NCBI GenBank assembly: GCA_900470155.1
Contig: UBZT01000013.1
Span: 42,995 to 106,994 of the forward strand
Direction: 5' to 3'
Source of the DNA: Hyphomicrobiales bacterium
GTDB lineage: Bacteria > Pseudomonadota > Alphaproteobacteria > Rhizobiales > Rhizobiaceae
DNA: 64,000 nucleotides
The position numbers and the translations under genes are program-made. Position 1 is the stretch's first letter. The number at the start of each line of letters is the position of its first letter. The notes below the pieces were generated by a model. It was given only the letters and a program-made list of their open reading frames with translations. It was not told the origin of the DNA and did not search any database. Positions 8,191-20,422 of this stretch are shown piece by piece.

Positions 8191-9443
8191 TTCGGCGCCC
8201 GCCATTCGCTTTCGAACAGCGCCTTCAACTGGCCGACGCTGGAGTGATAGTCGAAACTGCCGCGCACCTTGTTCTCGGCCGCCTGTCCCAGCCGGTTGCG
8301 AAGTTCTGGATCGCGGATTGCCCGTTCCAGTGCATTGGCCAGAGCCTGCGGATCTTCTGACGGCACCAGCAGGCCGTTCTCGTCGTCCTTGAACAATTCG
8401 GGGATGCCGGAAATATCGGTTGCGACGCAGGTCAACCTCTGGCTGGCTGCCTCAACAAGAACATTGGGAAGCCCGTCACGGTCGCCATCGCTGGTGATCC
8501 GGCAGGCCAGCGCGAAGATATCGGCGGTGCGATATGCCTGGAGTACATCCTTCTGATCGACGGCGCCCAGCCAGGTGATCCTGTCGTCAATGCCCAGTTC
8601 ATGCGCCAGCTTCTTCAGCTTCGGCCTCTCGCCACCGTCGCCGGCATGGACGAAGCGCCAGTGCAGATCGGACGGCAGCAGGGAAAAGGCCTTGAGCAGG
8701 ACATCGTAGCCCTTTTTCTCGACTGCCCGCCCAACGCTGATCAGGGTGACCGGATCGTCACTGCGGCTACCATCGCGCGCGGGACGCACTCCGTCGAAAT
8801 GTGGAAAGCGGTTCAGATCGAGCCCGTGGTAACTCAGGTGAATGTGGCTGACATCGTCCGGGCCGAGCGTCTGCAGGTGTTCGTAGCCGGTTCGCGTGCA
8901 GGTGACCGCCCAACTGGCACTTGCGAGCTTGGAGGACAGCTCCCAATCCTTGGATGTCCAGATATCCTTGGCATGGGCGGATACCGTCCATGGAATGTTG
9001 AGGATCCGGCTGGCATAGGCGGCCACGGATGCCGGCGTATGGATGAAATGCGCGTGCAGCCATCCCCCACCCTCGGGCCATTCGTTGACCAGCACGGCCG
9101 CCTGTCCGAAACGGCGAAAACGGTTGCGGGTGAAATCACGGCGCAGATCCGCGCGAAACTGTGCAAAGGCGGCGCGGAATCCCGGCAGCTTGCGGCTCGC
9201 CAACACGGCGCGCAGCACCCGGATCGGCTCCTGGTGGAGATATTCAGGCAAATAATGAACCGGGGCCTGGATTTCATCGTGAACGGCATGCCGCTTCTTG
9301 TCAGTGGGACGCCTGAGTGCGACGAGAACCAGTTCAAGGCCGGCCTTTTCCAGACCCAGCAATTCCTGCGCGATGAAGGTTTCCGACAGACGCGGATATC
9401 CCTTCAACAGCACGATGATTTTACGGGCATGCAGCAAATTCAA
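8187..9443 (-). CDS. GT4-family glycosyltransferase (exopolysaccharide type)
   Basis: 418 residues, GT-B. The N-terminus IIVLLKGYPRLSETFIAQEL is the usual opening of colanic-acid/exopolysaccharide GT4 enzymes, and the HAHFIHTPASVAAYASRI and HAKDIW segments follow. The C-terminal donor domain has LISVGRAVEKKGYDVLL and DRDGLPNVLVEA, in which the first Glu of EX7E is replaced within a Gly-Asp-Arg-Asp context while the second Glu is kept. The ATG start overlaps the upstream gene stop by four bases and its own stop overlaps the next gene, so it is translationally coupled on both sides. It probably adds a sugar to a lipid-linked or protein-linked glycan in the cytoplasm. Linkage not predictable. 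Confidence 0.85.
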   Translation of the reverse strand: MNLLHARKIIVLLKGYPRLSETFIAQELLGLEKAGLELVLVALRRPTDKKRHAVHDEIQAPVHYLPEYLHQEPIRVLRAVLASRKLPGFRAAFAQFRADLRRDFTRNRFRRFGQAAVLVNEWPEGGGWLHAHFIHTPASVAAYASRILNIPWTVSAHAKDIWTSKDWELSSKLASASWAVTCTRTGYEHLQTLGPDDVSHIHLSYHGLDLNRFPHFDGVRPARDGSRSDDPVTLISVGRAVEKKGYDVLLKAFSLLPSDLHWRFVHAGDGGERPKLKKLAHELGIDDRITWLGAVDQKDVLQAYRTADIFALACRITSDGDRDGLPNVLVEAASQRLTCVATDISGIPELFKDDENGLLVPSEDPQALANALERAIRDPELRNRLGQAAENKVRGSFDYHSSVGQLKALFESEWRAPK

Positions 9444-10651
9444 CGCGCCTCTTCTGTCACGGCAGGGATCAATTCGCGCCGGGCCAGCTCACAGCCGACC
9501 ATGCGGGCGATATTGCTCAGGCCTTCAAGATGCAGGCCTGCATTGTTGCTTGACGGCGGCAGACGGCTCGGCAGCGCCTTCAATGCGGCGGCAAGCCGCT
9601 TGGGATCACGCGATTCCTCCGGCCTCAGCATGTCGATCAGGCCTAGTTCGGCCGCGCGCGTGGCGCGGATCAGTTGTTCCTCGCGGGGCATCACGCGCGG
9701 AATGATCAGAGCCGGCTTGTCGAAGGAGAGGATTTCGCAATAGGTATTGTAGCCGCCCATCGCCACCACCGCCTTGGAACTGGCGATCAGTTCCTCCATG
9801 CGTGTGTCGAACTCGATCACCTCGATGTAGGGAATTGCGGCGCCCTTCTTTGCAAACGTGGTGCGTTGCTCCGCTGGCATGTAGGGGCCGAGAACGATCA
9901 AAGCCTTGTGGGTCAGAGTCGGGTCCTGCTGATACGCCTGGATCACGTCTTCGACCAGATCCGCGCCGTCGCCGCCGCCACCGGTGGTGACGAGGATATA
10001 GTCGCCATCCGGCTGATGCAGCGAGCGATCCTGATGCGGTGCGCTTCTCTGCAGGAAGCCAACAAAATTCATCTTGTCACGGACGGGAGTTGGCACGTCG
10101 AGACCAACGAGTGGATCGTAGAAATCCGGCGGTCCGTAGACCCAGATGTCGTCGTAGAATTTCTCGATCTTCTGCATGACATCCTTGCGCTTCCATTCTG
10201 CCTCAAGCAGATGCGGCGCATCCATGACTTCGCGCAGGCCGAGGATCAGCTTGGTTCCGCGTCCCTTGAGGTAGGCTAGAGTTTCCTCGACTTCGCCGCC
10301 AAGACCCATGGGTTCCTTGTCGATGATGAAGATATCAGGCTTGAATGTCTCTGCGGTATGGCGAATGATCGACCGCCGCATGTTCAAGGTGTCCTCAAGG
10401 TCGATGTGGCGCTCAAGCGATGTGTATTCGCCATTGCGCAGCTTGATGACACTCGGGATTTTGACGAAATCGACGCGGGCGCGGTAATCGAAGGCGCCGG
10501 CAATCGTTGCGCCCGAAATGATCAGCACGTTGAGACCGCGATATTCCTCGACCAGCGCGTGGGCAATCGTCCGGCACCGGCGAAGGTGCCCGAGACCAAA
10601 CGTGTCATGGCTGTACATCAGGATGCGAGCCTGCTCAAAACTCCGCGTCAT
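9440..10651 (-). CDS. MurG-like GT-B glycosyltransferase
   Basis: About 403 residues from the ATG at 10651, which has CCGAGGG roughly ten bases upstream. A GTG at 10726 overlapping the permease stop is open but adds an unlikely Cys/His/Trp-rich leader. The N-terminus ARILMYSHDTFGLGHLRRC carries the GLGHLRR acceptor loop, and the C-terminal domain has LVTTGGGGDGADLVED, VLGPYMP and AMGGYNTYCEILSFDKPALIIPR, a MurG/UGT-type donor site. It shares this layout with the gene at 7012-8190, but the two are clearly diverged. It is the first glycosyltransferase after the oligopeptide-type importer, 71 bp away on the same strand. Specific sugar unknown. Confidence 0.83.
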   Translation of the reverse strand: MTRSFEQARILMYSHDTFGLGHLRRCRTIAHALVEEYRGLNVLIISGATIAGAFDYRARVDFVKIPSVIKLRNGEYTSLERHIDLEDTLNMRRSIIRHTAETFKPDIFIIDKEPMGLGGEVEETLAYLKGRGTKLILGLREVMDAPHLLEAEWKRKDVMQKIEKFYDDIWVYGPPDFYDPLVGLDVPTPVRDKMNFVGFLQRSAPHQDRSLHQPDGDYILVTTGGGGDGADLVEDVIQAYQQDPTLTHKALIVLGPYMPAEQRTTFAKKGAAIPYIEVIEFDTRMEELIASSKAVVAMGGYNTYCEILSFDKPALIIPRVMPREEQLIRATRAAELGLIDMLRPEESRDPKRLAAALKALPSRLPPSSNNAGLHLEGLSNIARMVGCELARRELIPAVTEEAR

Positions 10652-10722
10652 GAACGAAGTCCCTCGGCTCCAGTGGAAGCCGCATGAGTGCTGGGAGGAT
10701 TCCTGCGCATCGAAATTCCGTT

Positions 10723-11898
10723 TCACTTATAGGGGTCGGCCGCATCGCGTAGACCGTCACCAAGAAAATTGAAAGCCAAAATAACCAGGATGACGGGCAC
10801 CACAGGGAACAGTAGCCAGGGATAAAGTGCGATGATATTGACGCTGCGCGCCTCGGTCAGGAGGATGCCCCAGCTGGTGATCGGCGGACGCAGGCCGATA
10901 CCGAGGAAGCTCAAGGCGGTTTCGCCGAGGATCATGCCGGGAATGGTCAGGGTCGCGCTGGCGATCAGATGCGACATGAAACCGGGAACGAGGTGGCGCC
11001 GAATGATGCGGGCGCTTCCGGCCCCCATCACCTGGGCAGCCAGTACATAGTCTTCTTCGCGAAGCGAGAGCAATTTTGAGCGAACCGCACGGGCAAGTCC
11101 CGTCCAGTCGAGCAGGCCCAGAATGACGGTGATGCCGATATAGACCAGGATCGGGCTCCAGGTGACCGGGATGATCGCCGCAAGCGCCATCCACAGTGGG
11201 ATGCTCGGGATCGACTGCAGGACCTCGATGACGCGCTGGACCAGAAGATCGAAGACCCCGCCGTGATAACCTGCCAATCCGCCGATGACGATGCCGAGGA
11301 CAAAACTCATCATCACGCCGAGGATGCCGATCGTCAGCGATATGCGCGCGCCATAGATGATGCGCGAGAGCATGTCGTGGCCAAGCCGGTCGGTGCCAAG
11401 CAGGAAGAGCTGGCCGCCTTCGGCTGGGCAGACCAGATGCAGGTTGGCGTCAAACAGGTTCCAGAACCGGTAACCGTCACCGCGGCAGAAGAAGCGCAGT
11501 TTCTGCACATCATCGGTATTGTCGATGTAGACCCTCTTCAGTGTGTCCATGTCGAGCGTCATGCGCTGGCCATAGACGAAAGGCCCGACAAAATTGCCCT
11601 CATGCATGAAGCGCACGGTCTGCGGCGGGGTATGAATGAAGTCGATATTTTTGGTGTGCAGGTTGTAGGGCGCCAGGAACTCGCTGAACAGAATGCTCAC
11701 ATAGACCAGGATCAGAAAAATGCCGGAGAACAAAGCCATCTTGTGGCGGCGAAACTGCCACCACATCAGTTGGAATTGCGAGGCCTGAGCGATGTGTTTC
11801 ATTTCCTCGACCTTGCGCTCGGCGGCGTAAGGATCGAATGCGGCGCTCGAGACATAGTGTCCCATCGGCGCGCCGGGTTCGGGAAGGGGCGTCTTCAT
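10723..11898 (-). CDS. oligopeptide-type ABC transporter permease (OppC family)
   Basis: 391 residues, inner-membrane permease of the OppC/DppC class. The N-terminal RRHKMALFSG entry to TM1 is followed after TM1 by an unusually long periplasmic stretch (about residues 75-165, including a Cys pair FCRGDG and HLVCPAEGG). The core GTDRLGHDMLSRIIYGARISL and the cytoplasmic coupling loop EEDYVLAAQVMGAGSARIIRRHLVPG then follow. Typical OppC is near 300 residues, so the insert accounts for the length. Start and stop overlap neighbours (ATGA at 11895-11898). It pairs with the adjacent OppB-type permease, the binding protein and the fused ATPase. Substrate not predictable; peptides or oligosaccharides are both known for this class. 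Confidence 0.88.
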   Translation of the reverse strand: MKTPLPEPGAPMGHYVSSAAFDPYAAERKVEEMKHIAQASQFQLMWWQFRRHKMALFSGIFLILVYVSILFSEFLAPYNLHTKNIDFIHTPPQTVRFMHEGNFVGPFVYGQRMTLDMDTLKRVYIDNTDDVQKLRFFCRGDGYRFWNLFDANLHLVCPAEGGQLFLLGTDRLGHDMLSRIIYGARISLTIGILGVMMSFVLGIVIGGLAGYHGGVFDLLVQRVIEVLQSIPSIPLWMALAAIIPVTWSPILVYIGITVILGLLDWTGLARAVRSKLLSLREEDYVLAAQVMGAGSARIIRRHLVPGFMSHLIASATLTIPGMILGETALSFLGIGLRPPITSWGILLTEARSVNIIALYPWLLFPVVPVILVILAFNFLGDGLRDAADPYK

Positions 11899-12899
11899 TT
11901 CTGGCTTCCTCCGCCGAGGCGAATGCGCGGATCGAGGATGGCCAGCGCAATGTCGGAGACAAGCACGCCGATGACCGTGAGGAAGGCGAGGAACATCAGG
12001 AACGAACCGGCCAGATACATATCCTGGCTCTGCAGCGCCTTGATCAGCATCGGGCCTGTCGTTTCAAGAGACAGCACGATTGCGGTGACTTCCGCACCGG
12101 AAATGATCGCCGGCAGAATGGAGCCGATGTCGGAGATGAAGAAATTGAGTGCCATGCGCAACGGATATTTCAGCAGGACGCGCAACGGATGCAGGCCCTT
12201 GGCTCTCGCCGTCACCACATATTGCTTGTGCAATTCATCGAGAAGATTGGCGCGAAGACGGCGGACCATGCCCGCGGTTCCTGCCGTGCCGATGATGATC
12301 ACCGGTATCCAGATATGCGACAGGATCGAGCGGAACTTTTCCCAACTCATCGGCGCATTGAGGAATTCACGGTCCATCAGGTGACCGATCGAAACGCCGA
12401 ACCAGATGTTGGCGAAATACATCATGACCAGAGCGAGCATGAAGTTCGGGACGGCAATGCCGATCAGGCCGAGAAAGGTCAGGCCGTAATCGCCCCAGCT
12501 GTACTGGTGGGTGGCTGAATAGATCCCGATCGGAAAGGCCAGAAGCCAGGTGAAGATGATCGTAAGGAACGACACAAGCACGGTCAGCCAGAGCCGGTCG
12601 CCGACGACATCGGAGACCGGCAGGCGGTATTCGAACGAATAGCCGAAATCGCCGACCAACATGCCGCCGACCCAATGAATGTAACGCAGGACGGGCGGCC
12701 TGTCGAAGCCATAGCGGGCGCGCAGTTCCTCGATCTCGGCCATGTCGGCGGCTTCGCCCATGGCGCGCAGCTCGGAAACATAGCTTTCGAAATAGTCGCC
12801 GGGCGGCAGCTCAATGATCGTGAAAACCAGAATGGAAATCAGAACCAAAGTCGGGACCATCACAGCAATGCGCCATAGGATGTATCGCAGCATGATCAC
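11895..12899 (-). CDS. oligopeptide-type ABC transporter permease (OppB family)
   Basis: 334 residues with the OppB/DppB layout: TM1 at the N-terminus (MLRYILWRIAVMVPTLVLIS), a periplasmic segment with GFDRPPVLRYIHWVGGMLVGDFGYSF, then further membrane spans and the coupling loop YVVTARAKGLHPLRVLLKYPLR that contacts the ATPase. The start overlaps the binding-protein stop and its stop overlaps the OppC start, both by four bases, so stoichiometric translation with its partner is expected. It forms the other half of the channel with the 10723-11898 product. Nothing in the sequence indicates degeneration. Confidence 0.9.
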   Translation of the reverse strand: MIMLRYILWRIAVMVPTLVLISILVFTIIELPPGDYFESYVSELRAMGEAADMAEIEELRARYGFDRPPVLRYIHWVGGMLVGDFGYSFEYRLPVSDVVGDRLWLTVLVSFLTIIFTWLLAFPIGIYSATHQYSWGDYGLTFLGLIGIAVPNFMLALVMMYFANIWFGVSIGHLMDREFLNAPMSWEKFRSILSHIWIPVIIIGTAGTAGMVRRLRANLLDELHKQYVVTARAKGLHPLRVLLKYPLRMALNFFISDIGSILPAIISGAEVTAIVLSLETTGPMLIKALQSQDMYLAGSFLMFLAFLTVIGVLVSDIALAILDPRIRLGGGSQK

Positions 12900-14793
12900 A
12901 CGTTTCTATCGTACCAAAAGGTGTCCGGCATGTAGACACCGAGATAACTGGTCGGGTCGAAGCCGAACAGCGCCTTGTCGGGAATGTTGCGCAGCCTTAT
13001 CGATCTTGCAACCGGTTGCAGGCCGCCGTTGACGGTGCCGATGCTGAAAACCTGCTGCGTGTAATGAGACAGCATTTCACCCCAGATCCTCGTTCTCTCC
13101 TCGACCGTCGTCGTCTGGCGCCAGGCCCGAAGCCTGTCGACCATATACTGGACCTCGGGCATGTCGGGCGCTTTGCCCTTTGTCTCGGCCGAGGCAAAAT
13201 ACATGCCCCAAAGCGGCCACTGCAACTGGTCGTCCGAGCTTGGTGCCAGTCCGTTGGGGGACATTTCCGAGGTCGGAACGCCGTTGTCGAGGCCCTGCCA
13301 GACGGACATCATGATCTGACCGCCAATGGCGCGGCTGCGGAAGATGTCGCGTTGAGACGTGCGAATGAAAAGAGACAGGCCGACCTTGTGAAAATGGTCG
13401 GTAATGAGTTCCAGCACATCGGTTTCCAGCGTGCTTTCACCGGCGCTTTCGATGATGATATTGGCGGGCCGCCCATCCGGCAGAAGCCGCGTTCCAGCGT
13501 CATCGCGGCGATTGAGCCCGGCGTCGTCGAGCAGTTTGTTCGCCTGGTCGGGGTCATGCGACGACCACGCGGCTGCGTATTCTGGCTTGAAAAGCGGGCT
13601 TTCCGGCAGGATTGTATCGGCGCTTGGCTGGGCCAGCCCGTAGAAGATCGCCTTGTTGAGTTCGTTGCGATCAATCGCCAACGACATGGCCCGGCGCACG
13701 CGTACGTCGCGAAACACCTGCCGCCAGCCATCGTCGACACAGTTCAGGTTCGGCAGCAAGGCCACCATCGAACCCTGCGTCCGCTTCCACAGTGTCACCT
13801 TGAGTGGATAGATTTTCTCCGCTTCCTTCAGAAGCGTGTAGTCGGAGAAGTCCAGGCCAACGAATTGAAGTTCGCTTTCGCCTGTTGCCGTCTTCGCGGC
13901 GATGATGTCCGGAGAACTGACATTCAAGATGAGCCGGTCGATGTAAGGCAATTGCTGGCCATTTTCATCGACGCGGTGAAAGTAGGGGTTGCGCTCGAAA
14001 ATGAACTGCTCGGCCGGGGGCGCGATCGTCGGGTGCCACGGCTCAAGCGTCGGAAGATCGGGGTTTTCCGGACGTTGCTGACGCGACATCTTGATGTGCA
14101 GCAGTCGCCAGTCATCAACCCGGTGATGGCGGACAAGCTCCTCCAGTGCCTTTGGATCCTGGTACTTGGCGTGAAACTGCCGCAGATAGGCAGAGGGAAG
14201 AGCCAGCGCGACAGGAATGGCCGAGGCCAGTTTCGGCAGGAAGTCGGGGATCGGACTATCCCACGTATAGCGGATCGTCAGCGGATCAATGACTTCGAAA
14301 AGAGGCGGCTTTCCATTGACCAGAAGATCCACAGGCGGGCCGCCTTTGTGGATGTCACGATTGAGAATGACGTCGTCCCAGCAATAGCGGAAGTCCTCGG
14401 TGGTAAATGGATCTCCATTCGACCACTTGTGGCCCTCGCGCAGGCGGAATTCGAAAATGCGCTCTTCTTCGACGGTATAGGATTGAAGAATATCGGCCTG
14501 CAACTGCAGTTTCTCGTCATAGCCGACCAGACGGGCGTAGCCGTTGATCGGCATTAGCCGAACGTCTCGCTGGCCACCGATCAGCATGCGCGCCGCGCCG
14601 CCATGTTGGCCTGGCTTGCGCCCCATGGATTGCAGATTGACAAGGCGGGGCTGCTTGGGAATGCGGTCTGCAACGGGGGGCAGCCGTCCTGCTTCGACTG
14701 CTGCGTTCAGGTAGTCGGACTGACTGTAGGCAGCACGCGCGACGCCCGGAAGGACGGCGGATGCCAGCATGCCCAAGGCGGTTCGGCGCGTGA

Positions 14794-14797
<4 letters not shown>
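12896..14797 (-). CDS. family 5 extracellular solute-binding protein, Tat-like signal
   Basis: 633 residues, SBP family 5 (OppA/DppA/YejA class), larger than the usual 530-550. The N-terminus has a twin-arginine pair in ITRRTALGML ahead of a hydrophobic stretch ending AR-AAYS, so export by Tat is plausible. The family core is visible as FEFRLREGHKWSNGDPFTTEDFRYCWDD near residue 120, then VRRAMSLAIDRNELNKAIFYG near 380 and the late DNGVPTSEMSPNG region. It delivers substrate to the adjacent OppB/OppC permeases in the periplasm. It is coupled by ATGA overlap to the ATPase gene upstream. Size and position inside a glycan operon make a large ligand such as an oligosaccharide or muropeptide worth considering, but this is inference. 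Confidence 0.87.
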
Positions 14798-16710
<1,913 letters not shown>

Positions 16711-16727
16711 ATTTGCCTTCTCGCCCC

Positions 16728-16755
16728 TTGGATGCTTCTGCATTCCGCTTATAAT
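16728..16755 (+). promoter_or_regulatory. possible sigma-70-type promoter in divergent region
   Basis: TTGGAT and TATAAT are separated by 16 bp, reading toward the GT32-type gene. They lie in the 190-bp gap between the importer operon (start 16710, minus) and the GTG at 16900 (plus). Seen by eye only; no matching minus-strand promoter was picked out. Confidence 0.35.
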
Positions 16756-16899
16756 GTTGCTTGATGACGAGATTAGCGTGTGCTTCGTTTCTGTCCACGC
16801 CTTTCTTTTGTGCGGCTTTTGTCCCTTCAGGCAAAGTGCACGAGATGGGTGTCCAAGGTACCGCGCATCGACAGAGGGCGATATCTTGAGGACTACAGT

Positions 16900-17862
16900 G
16901 TGCCAGCCAAGCAACGATTGAACAGCCTTCTGGAAAAGGCGGCATCCCTCCGGGATTCAGGGGCTTTTGAGGCGGCGCAGGCTCTGCTCGATACGCTTGC
17001 ATCTGACCCGGATCATACAGCGATGGGCCCAAAAACGTCGCTTGGCCTGCCAAGGCGTCTGCATTCGGCAATGCTGAAACTTGCCAAGGCGGAAGGCGAC
17101 CCCCTGAAGCGCATTGGCTATCAGTTCCATCTTGTACCGGATCCGGCGCTTCTGGCGGCGCATTCGCATTTCACGACTGACGAACGACGGGCAATTGCCG
17201 AGGCCAACCGTCAGGCAATTCCTCCGATTATCCACCAGATCTGGATTGGTCCGCAGGCGGTGCCATCCTCGACTGTCGCGTGGGCAACGCATGCGGCCTT
17301 GCATGGCTATGGCTATTGCCTCTGGCGCGAAAAGGAACTCGCGGCAGCGGGAATCAGCGACAATCCGGCGTTTCAGGCAATGATGCGCGACGGCGACTAT
17401 CCCGGCGCAGTGGATGTCGCGCGCTATATTCTGCTGGAGCAGGAGGGGGGGATATATCTTGATTGCGACTGGTATCCGGCGCGGTCCGATATCAGTTTCC
17501 ATGACCTGCTGCCGATGACCGGTTTGACCGCCATGCCCGAGGACATTCCGCGCAATACCGGGCGAGGCAGCGTGTTGCTGGCGAACTCGTTCATCGCGAC
17601 GCCACCGCATCATCCAGCCTTTGCCAGATTGAATGCGGTGTTGGCATCGGTCGTCGAGGCGATGCCCGGTGCGCCGGCGTGGTGGTCGACGGGACCCCTG
17701 ATCTTCACACTTGTCTGTCGCGGTGGATCGATTGCCCTGGCGGGATCGCAATTTGTTGCGGCAAATCTCAACAGAGGGGCTTCCTCCGACGAGGTCGAGG
17801 CCGCATGCAGGGCTGCCGAGGCCGAAGATGGCGGGCTGCTTTTGGCATGGAAATCCTGGTAA
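16900..17862 (+). CDS. GT32-type glycosyltransferase (DXD sugar-binding, OCH1-like)
   Basis: About 320 residues. The core is IPPIIHQIWIG (about 108-117) followed by GAVDVARYILLEQEGGIYLDCDWYP with the catalytic DXD as D188-C-D190, the hallmark of the Gly_transf_sug/GT32 family, and a later WWSTGPLIF motif. It uses a nucleotide sugar with a divalent metal; the acceptor is unknown. I prefer the GTG at 16900 because TTGAGGAC sits eight bases upstream and the residues before it look unlike a folded start; the frame is open back to 16780. It is divergent from the importer/glycosyltransferase operon and probably belongs to the same glycan pathway. About 90 bp separate it from recQ. Confidence 0.8.
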   Translation: MPAKQRLNSLLEKAASLRDSGAFEAAQALLDTLASDPDHTAMGPKTSLGLPRRLHSAMLKLAKAEGDPLKRIGYQFHLVPDPALLAAHSHFTTDERRAIAEANRQAIPPIIHQIWIGPQAVPSSTVAWATHAALHGYGYCLWREKELAAAGISDNPAFQAMMRDGDYPGAVDVARYILLEQEGGIYLDCDWYPARSDISFHDLLPMTGLTAMPEDIPRNTGRGSVLLANSFIATPPHHPAFARLNAVLASVVEAMPGAPAWWSTGPLIFTLVCRGGSIALAGSQFVAANLNRGASSDEVEAACRAAEAEDGGLLLAWKSW

Positions 17863-17952
17863 GGGTCTCGTGCCAGGGCGCAGTTCGTCTGTTCGGCTCG
17901 AAAGTCGATGCAATCTGTGGCATCGTTGTTTCCCAGCCGAGAAAGCGATTCC

Positions 17953-19812
17953 ATGCCGCAGAGTGAAAGCCATACCGTTGCCCTGTTTGAAAACGAGGGC
18001 ATGGATAATCCAGTTTCCGTTCTGAAGCGGGTCTATGGTTATCCTGCTTTTCGGGGCAAGCAGGCCGCTGTCATCGATCGGGTCGTGTCCGGTGGCGATG
18101 CGGTCGTCCTTTTTCCGACCGGCGCCGGCAAGTCGTTGTGCTTCCAGATCCCGGCGCTTTGCCGGGATGGCGTCGGGATCGTGGTTTCGCCGCTGATTGC
18201 GCTGATGCGTGATCAGGTCGAGGCGCTGAAGCAATTGGGCGTGCGCGCCGCCGCGCTGAATTCGTCGCTCTCGCGGGAAGAGTTCATGGACGTGCGCCGG
18301 GCGATTGCGCGTGGCGAGCTCGACCTTCTCTATGTGACACCGGAGCGCATCGTGACGCCTGCGTTCAAGGAGACGATCGGCAATGCGAAGATTTCGCTGT
18401 TTGCCATCGATGAAGCGCATTGCGTGTCGCAGTGGGGACATGATTTCCGGCCGGAGTATCGCGAGCTTGGACGGCTGGCGCAAGAGTATCCGGGGGTGCC
18501 GCGCATGGCGCTGACGGCAACGGCCGATCCGCATACGCGCGAAGATATCATCGACAAGCTACAGCTACATTCGGCAGAGGTTTTCACCACATCGTTCGAC
18601 CGTCCGAACATTGCCTACGAGATCGTCGAACGTGACCAGCCACGCCAGCAGCTTCTGCGGTTTCTCTCCCGGCACAAGGGATCGAGCGGGATCGTCTATT
18701 GCCTGTCGCGCGCCAAGGTCGAGGATACAGCAGAATGGCTGAACACGCAGGGCATCAAGGCGCTCGCCTATCACGCAGGCATGGAGCGCGCGGTTCGCGA
18801 CGCCAACCAGGACGCCTTCCTCAAGGAGGAGGATTTGTGCCTGGTGGCGACGGTCGCCTTCGGCATGGGTATCGACAAGCCGAACGTGCGCTATGTCGCG
18901 CATCTCGACCTGCCGGGTTCCGTCGAGGCCTATTATCAGGAAACCGGTCGTGCGGGCCGCGACGGGCTGCCGTCTGATGTCTGGATGGCCTACGGCATGG
19001 CCGACGTCATCCAGCGCGGCCGGATGATCGACGAGGGTTCGTCTGGCAATGATATCAAGCGGGTCGAGCGAGCGAAACTCAATGCCCTGCTGGCGATCTG
19101 CGAGACGGCGGGCTGCCGCCGCCAGGCAATCCTCAAGCATTTCGGCGAGGCGCATGGTGGGCAATGCGGCAATTGCGATACCTGCCTGAAGCCGGTCGAG
19201 TCCTGGGACGGAACGGAGGCTGCAATCAAGGCGCTGGCGGCGATCTACCGGACCGGTGAGCGCTTCGGTACCGGACATCTGATCGACGTGCTGCTCGGCA
19301 ACGAGAATGAGAAGACCAGCCGTTTCGGCCATGTCGACATGCCGGTCTTCGGGGCGGGAAAGGATCTGGCGTCGAAGACATGGCAATCGGTCTATCGCCA
19401 GCTTCTTGCCGCCGGTCTGGTGAGCGTCGACCATACGGCTTTCGGCGCGCTGAAGCTGGAGGCGGAGGCACGGGCGGTCTTCAAGCGTGAGCGCGAAGTG
19501 CATTTCCGCAAGGACCGCCCGACGACCGGCAAGGCCTCCCGGTCGGTTTCGGCCAGTTCCGCCAATGCCAAGGCGGCGTTGGAGGGCTCGGACATGGAAC
19601 TGTTCGAAGCGCTGCGCCGGGCGCGCATGGAGATCGCCAAGGATCTCGGCGTTCCGCCCTATGTGGTGTTTCCCGATACGACACTGGTGTCCTTTGCGAT
19701 CGAACGGCCGACGAGCAGCGACGAATTGCTCGGTATTTCCGGCGTCGGCCAATCGAAGCTGGAACGGTATGGCGATACGTTTATCGAGGTGATTCGCAAC
19801 TTCGAGCGCTGA
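17953..19812 (+). CDS. recQ: ATP-dependent DNA helicase RecQ
   Basis: About 619 residues, a full-length RecQ. Visible are Walker A FPTGAGKS (54-61), motif II DEAH (153-156) in an [18 protein letters not shown] block, motif [15 protein letters not shown], and the RecQ zinc region with four cysteines (CETAGC ... CGNCDTC). Then come a winged helix and a C-terminal HRDC domain ([16 protein letters not shown] to the end). It unwinds DNA 3' to 5' in recombination and repair in the cytoplasm. Starts at 17908, 17953 and 18001 are all open; 17953 gives a short leader with GAGAAAG upstream. It converges on the cupin gene. No functional link to the glycan genes is evident. Confidence 0.95.
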   Translation: MPQSESHTVALFENEGMDNPVSVLKRVYGYPAFRGKQAAVIDRVVSGGDAVVLFPTGAGKSLCFQIPALCRDGVGIVVSPLIALMRDQVEALKQLGVRAAALNSSLSREEFMDVRRAIARGELDLLYVTPERIVTPAFKETIGNAKISLFAIDEAHCVSQWGHDFRPEYRELGRLAQEYPGVPRMALTATADPHTREDIIDKLQLHSAEVFTTSFDRPNIAYEIVERDQPRQQLLRFLSRHKGSSGIVYCLSRAKVEDTAEWLNTQGIKALAYHAGMERAVRDANQDAFLKEEDLCLVATVAFGMGIDKPNVRYVAHLDLPGSVEAYYQETGRAGRDGLPSDVWMAYGMADVIQRGRMIDEGSSGNDIKRVERAKLNALLAICETAGCRRQAILKHFGEAHGGQCGNCDTCLKPVESWDGTEAAIKALAAIYRTGERFGTGHLIDVLLGNENEKTSRFGHVDMPVFGAGKDLASKTWQSVYRQLLAAGLVSVDHTAFGALKLEAEARAVFKREREVHFRKDRPTTGKASRSVSASSANAKAALEGSDMELFEALRRARMEIAKDLGVPPYVVFPDTTLVSFAIERPTSSDELLGISGVGQSKLERYGDTFIEVIRNFER

Positions 19813-19848
19813 TGCGCGCGAAGTCGCCGGCTCGTTCACGCCGCGCTT

Positions 19849-20250
19849 TTACGGCTTCGGCTGATACTGGGCGTCGGTGACCTGTTCCAGCCAGTCGACG
19901 GACTTGCCATCGACCGCCTCGGCGATGGCCAGATGGGTCATGGCAGTCGTCGGCGATGCGCCGTGCCAGTGCCTGACGCCCGGCGGGAACCAGACGATGT
20001 CGCCGGGGCGGATTTCCTCGATCGGGCCGCCTTCCTGCTGCGCGAGGCCGAAGCCTGCCGTGACGAACAGGGTCTGGCCAAGCGGATGGGTGTGCCAGGC
20101 AGTGCGGGCGCCGGGTTCGAAGGTGACGGTGGCACCGCCGATTTTAGCCGGCTCGTCGGCCTGAAAGCGTGCGTCGATGCGCACTGTTCCGGTGAAATAT
20201 TCGGCGGGGCCCTTCGTCGAGGCAATGGCGCCCGCCTTGGTGATCTTCAT
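19849..20250 (-). CDS. small cupin (mandelonitrile-lyase-like fold)
   Basis: 133 residues, a single beta-barrel cupin. The metal site reads WHTHPLGQT with H53, H55 and Q59, plus a later His in GVRHWHG (H94), a His-His-Gln-His set like that of the bacterial cupin hydroxynitrile lyases and related carboxymuconolactone-associated cupins. The [11 protein letters not shown] turn follows the second cupin motif. Whether this one has lyase activity is unknown; many such proteins are simply annotated as cupins. It stands alone, convergent with recQ, with about 170 bp separating it from the divergent esterase gene. Confidence 0.82.
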   Translation of the reverse strand: MKITKAGAIASTKGPAEYFTGTVRIDARFQADEPAKIGGATVTFEPGARTAWHTHPLGQTLFVTAGFGLAQQEGGPIEEIRPGDIVWFPPGVRHWHGASPTTAMTHLAIAEAVDGKSVDWLEQVTDAQYQPKP

Positions 20251-20422
20251 GTCGTTTTCCTCTCGTGGTCGCCGGTCGGCAATGGGATGGATCGACTATA
20301 GGGCGCGGTGTGGCAATGCACAGCAACAAATGCCGAATGGCGAGGATGCACGTTGCTTCGCCGGCAAAAGCGCCTAGCATCGGCCTTTCGTTACGGACCG
20401 TTCGCCGAGGCAGATTTTACGC

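Noticed and set aside
16957..18534. Long minus-strand frame opposite the GT32-type gene and recQ
   Set aside because: It crosses two well-supported genes and is Arg/His rich with no domain.
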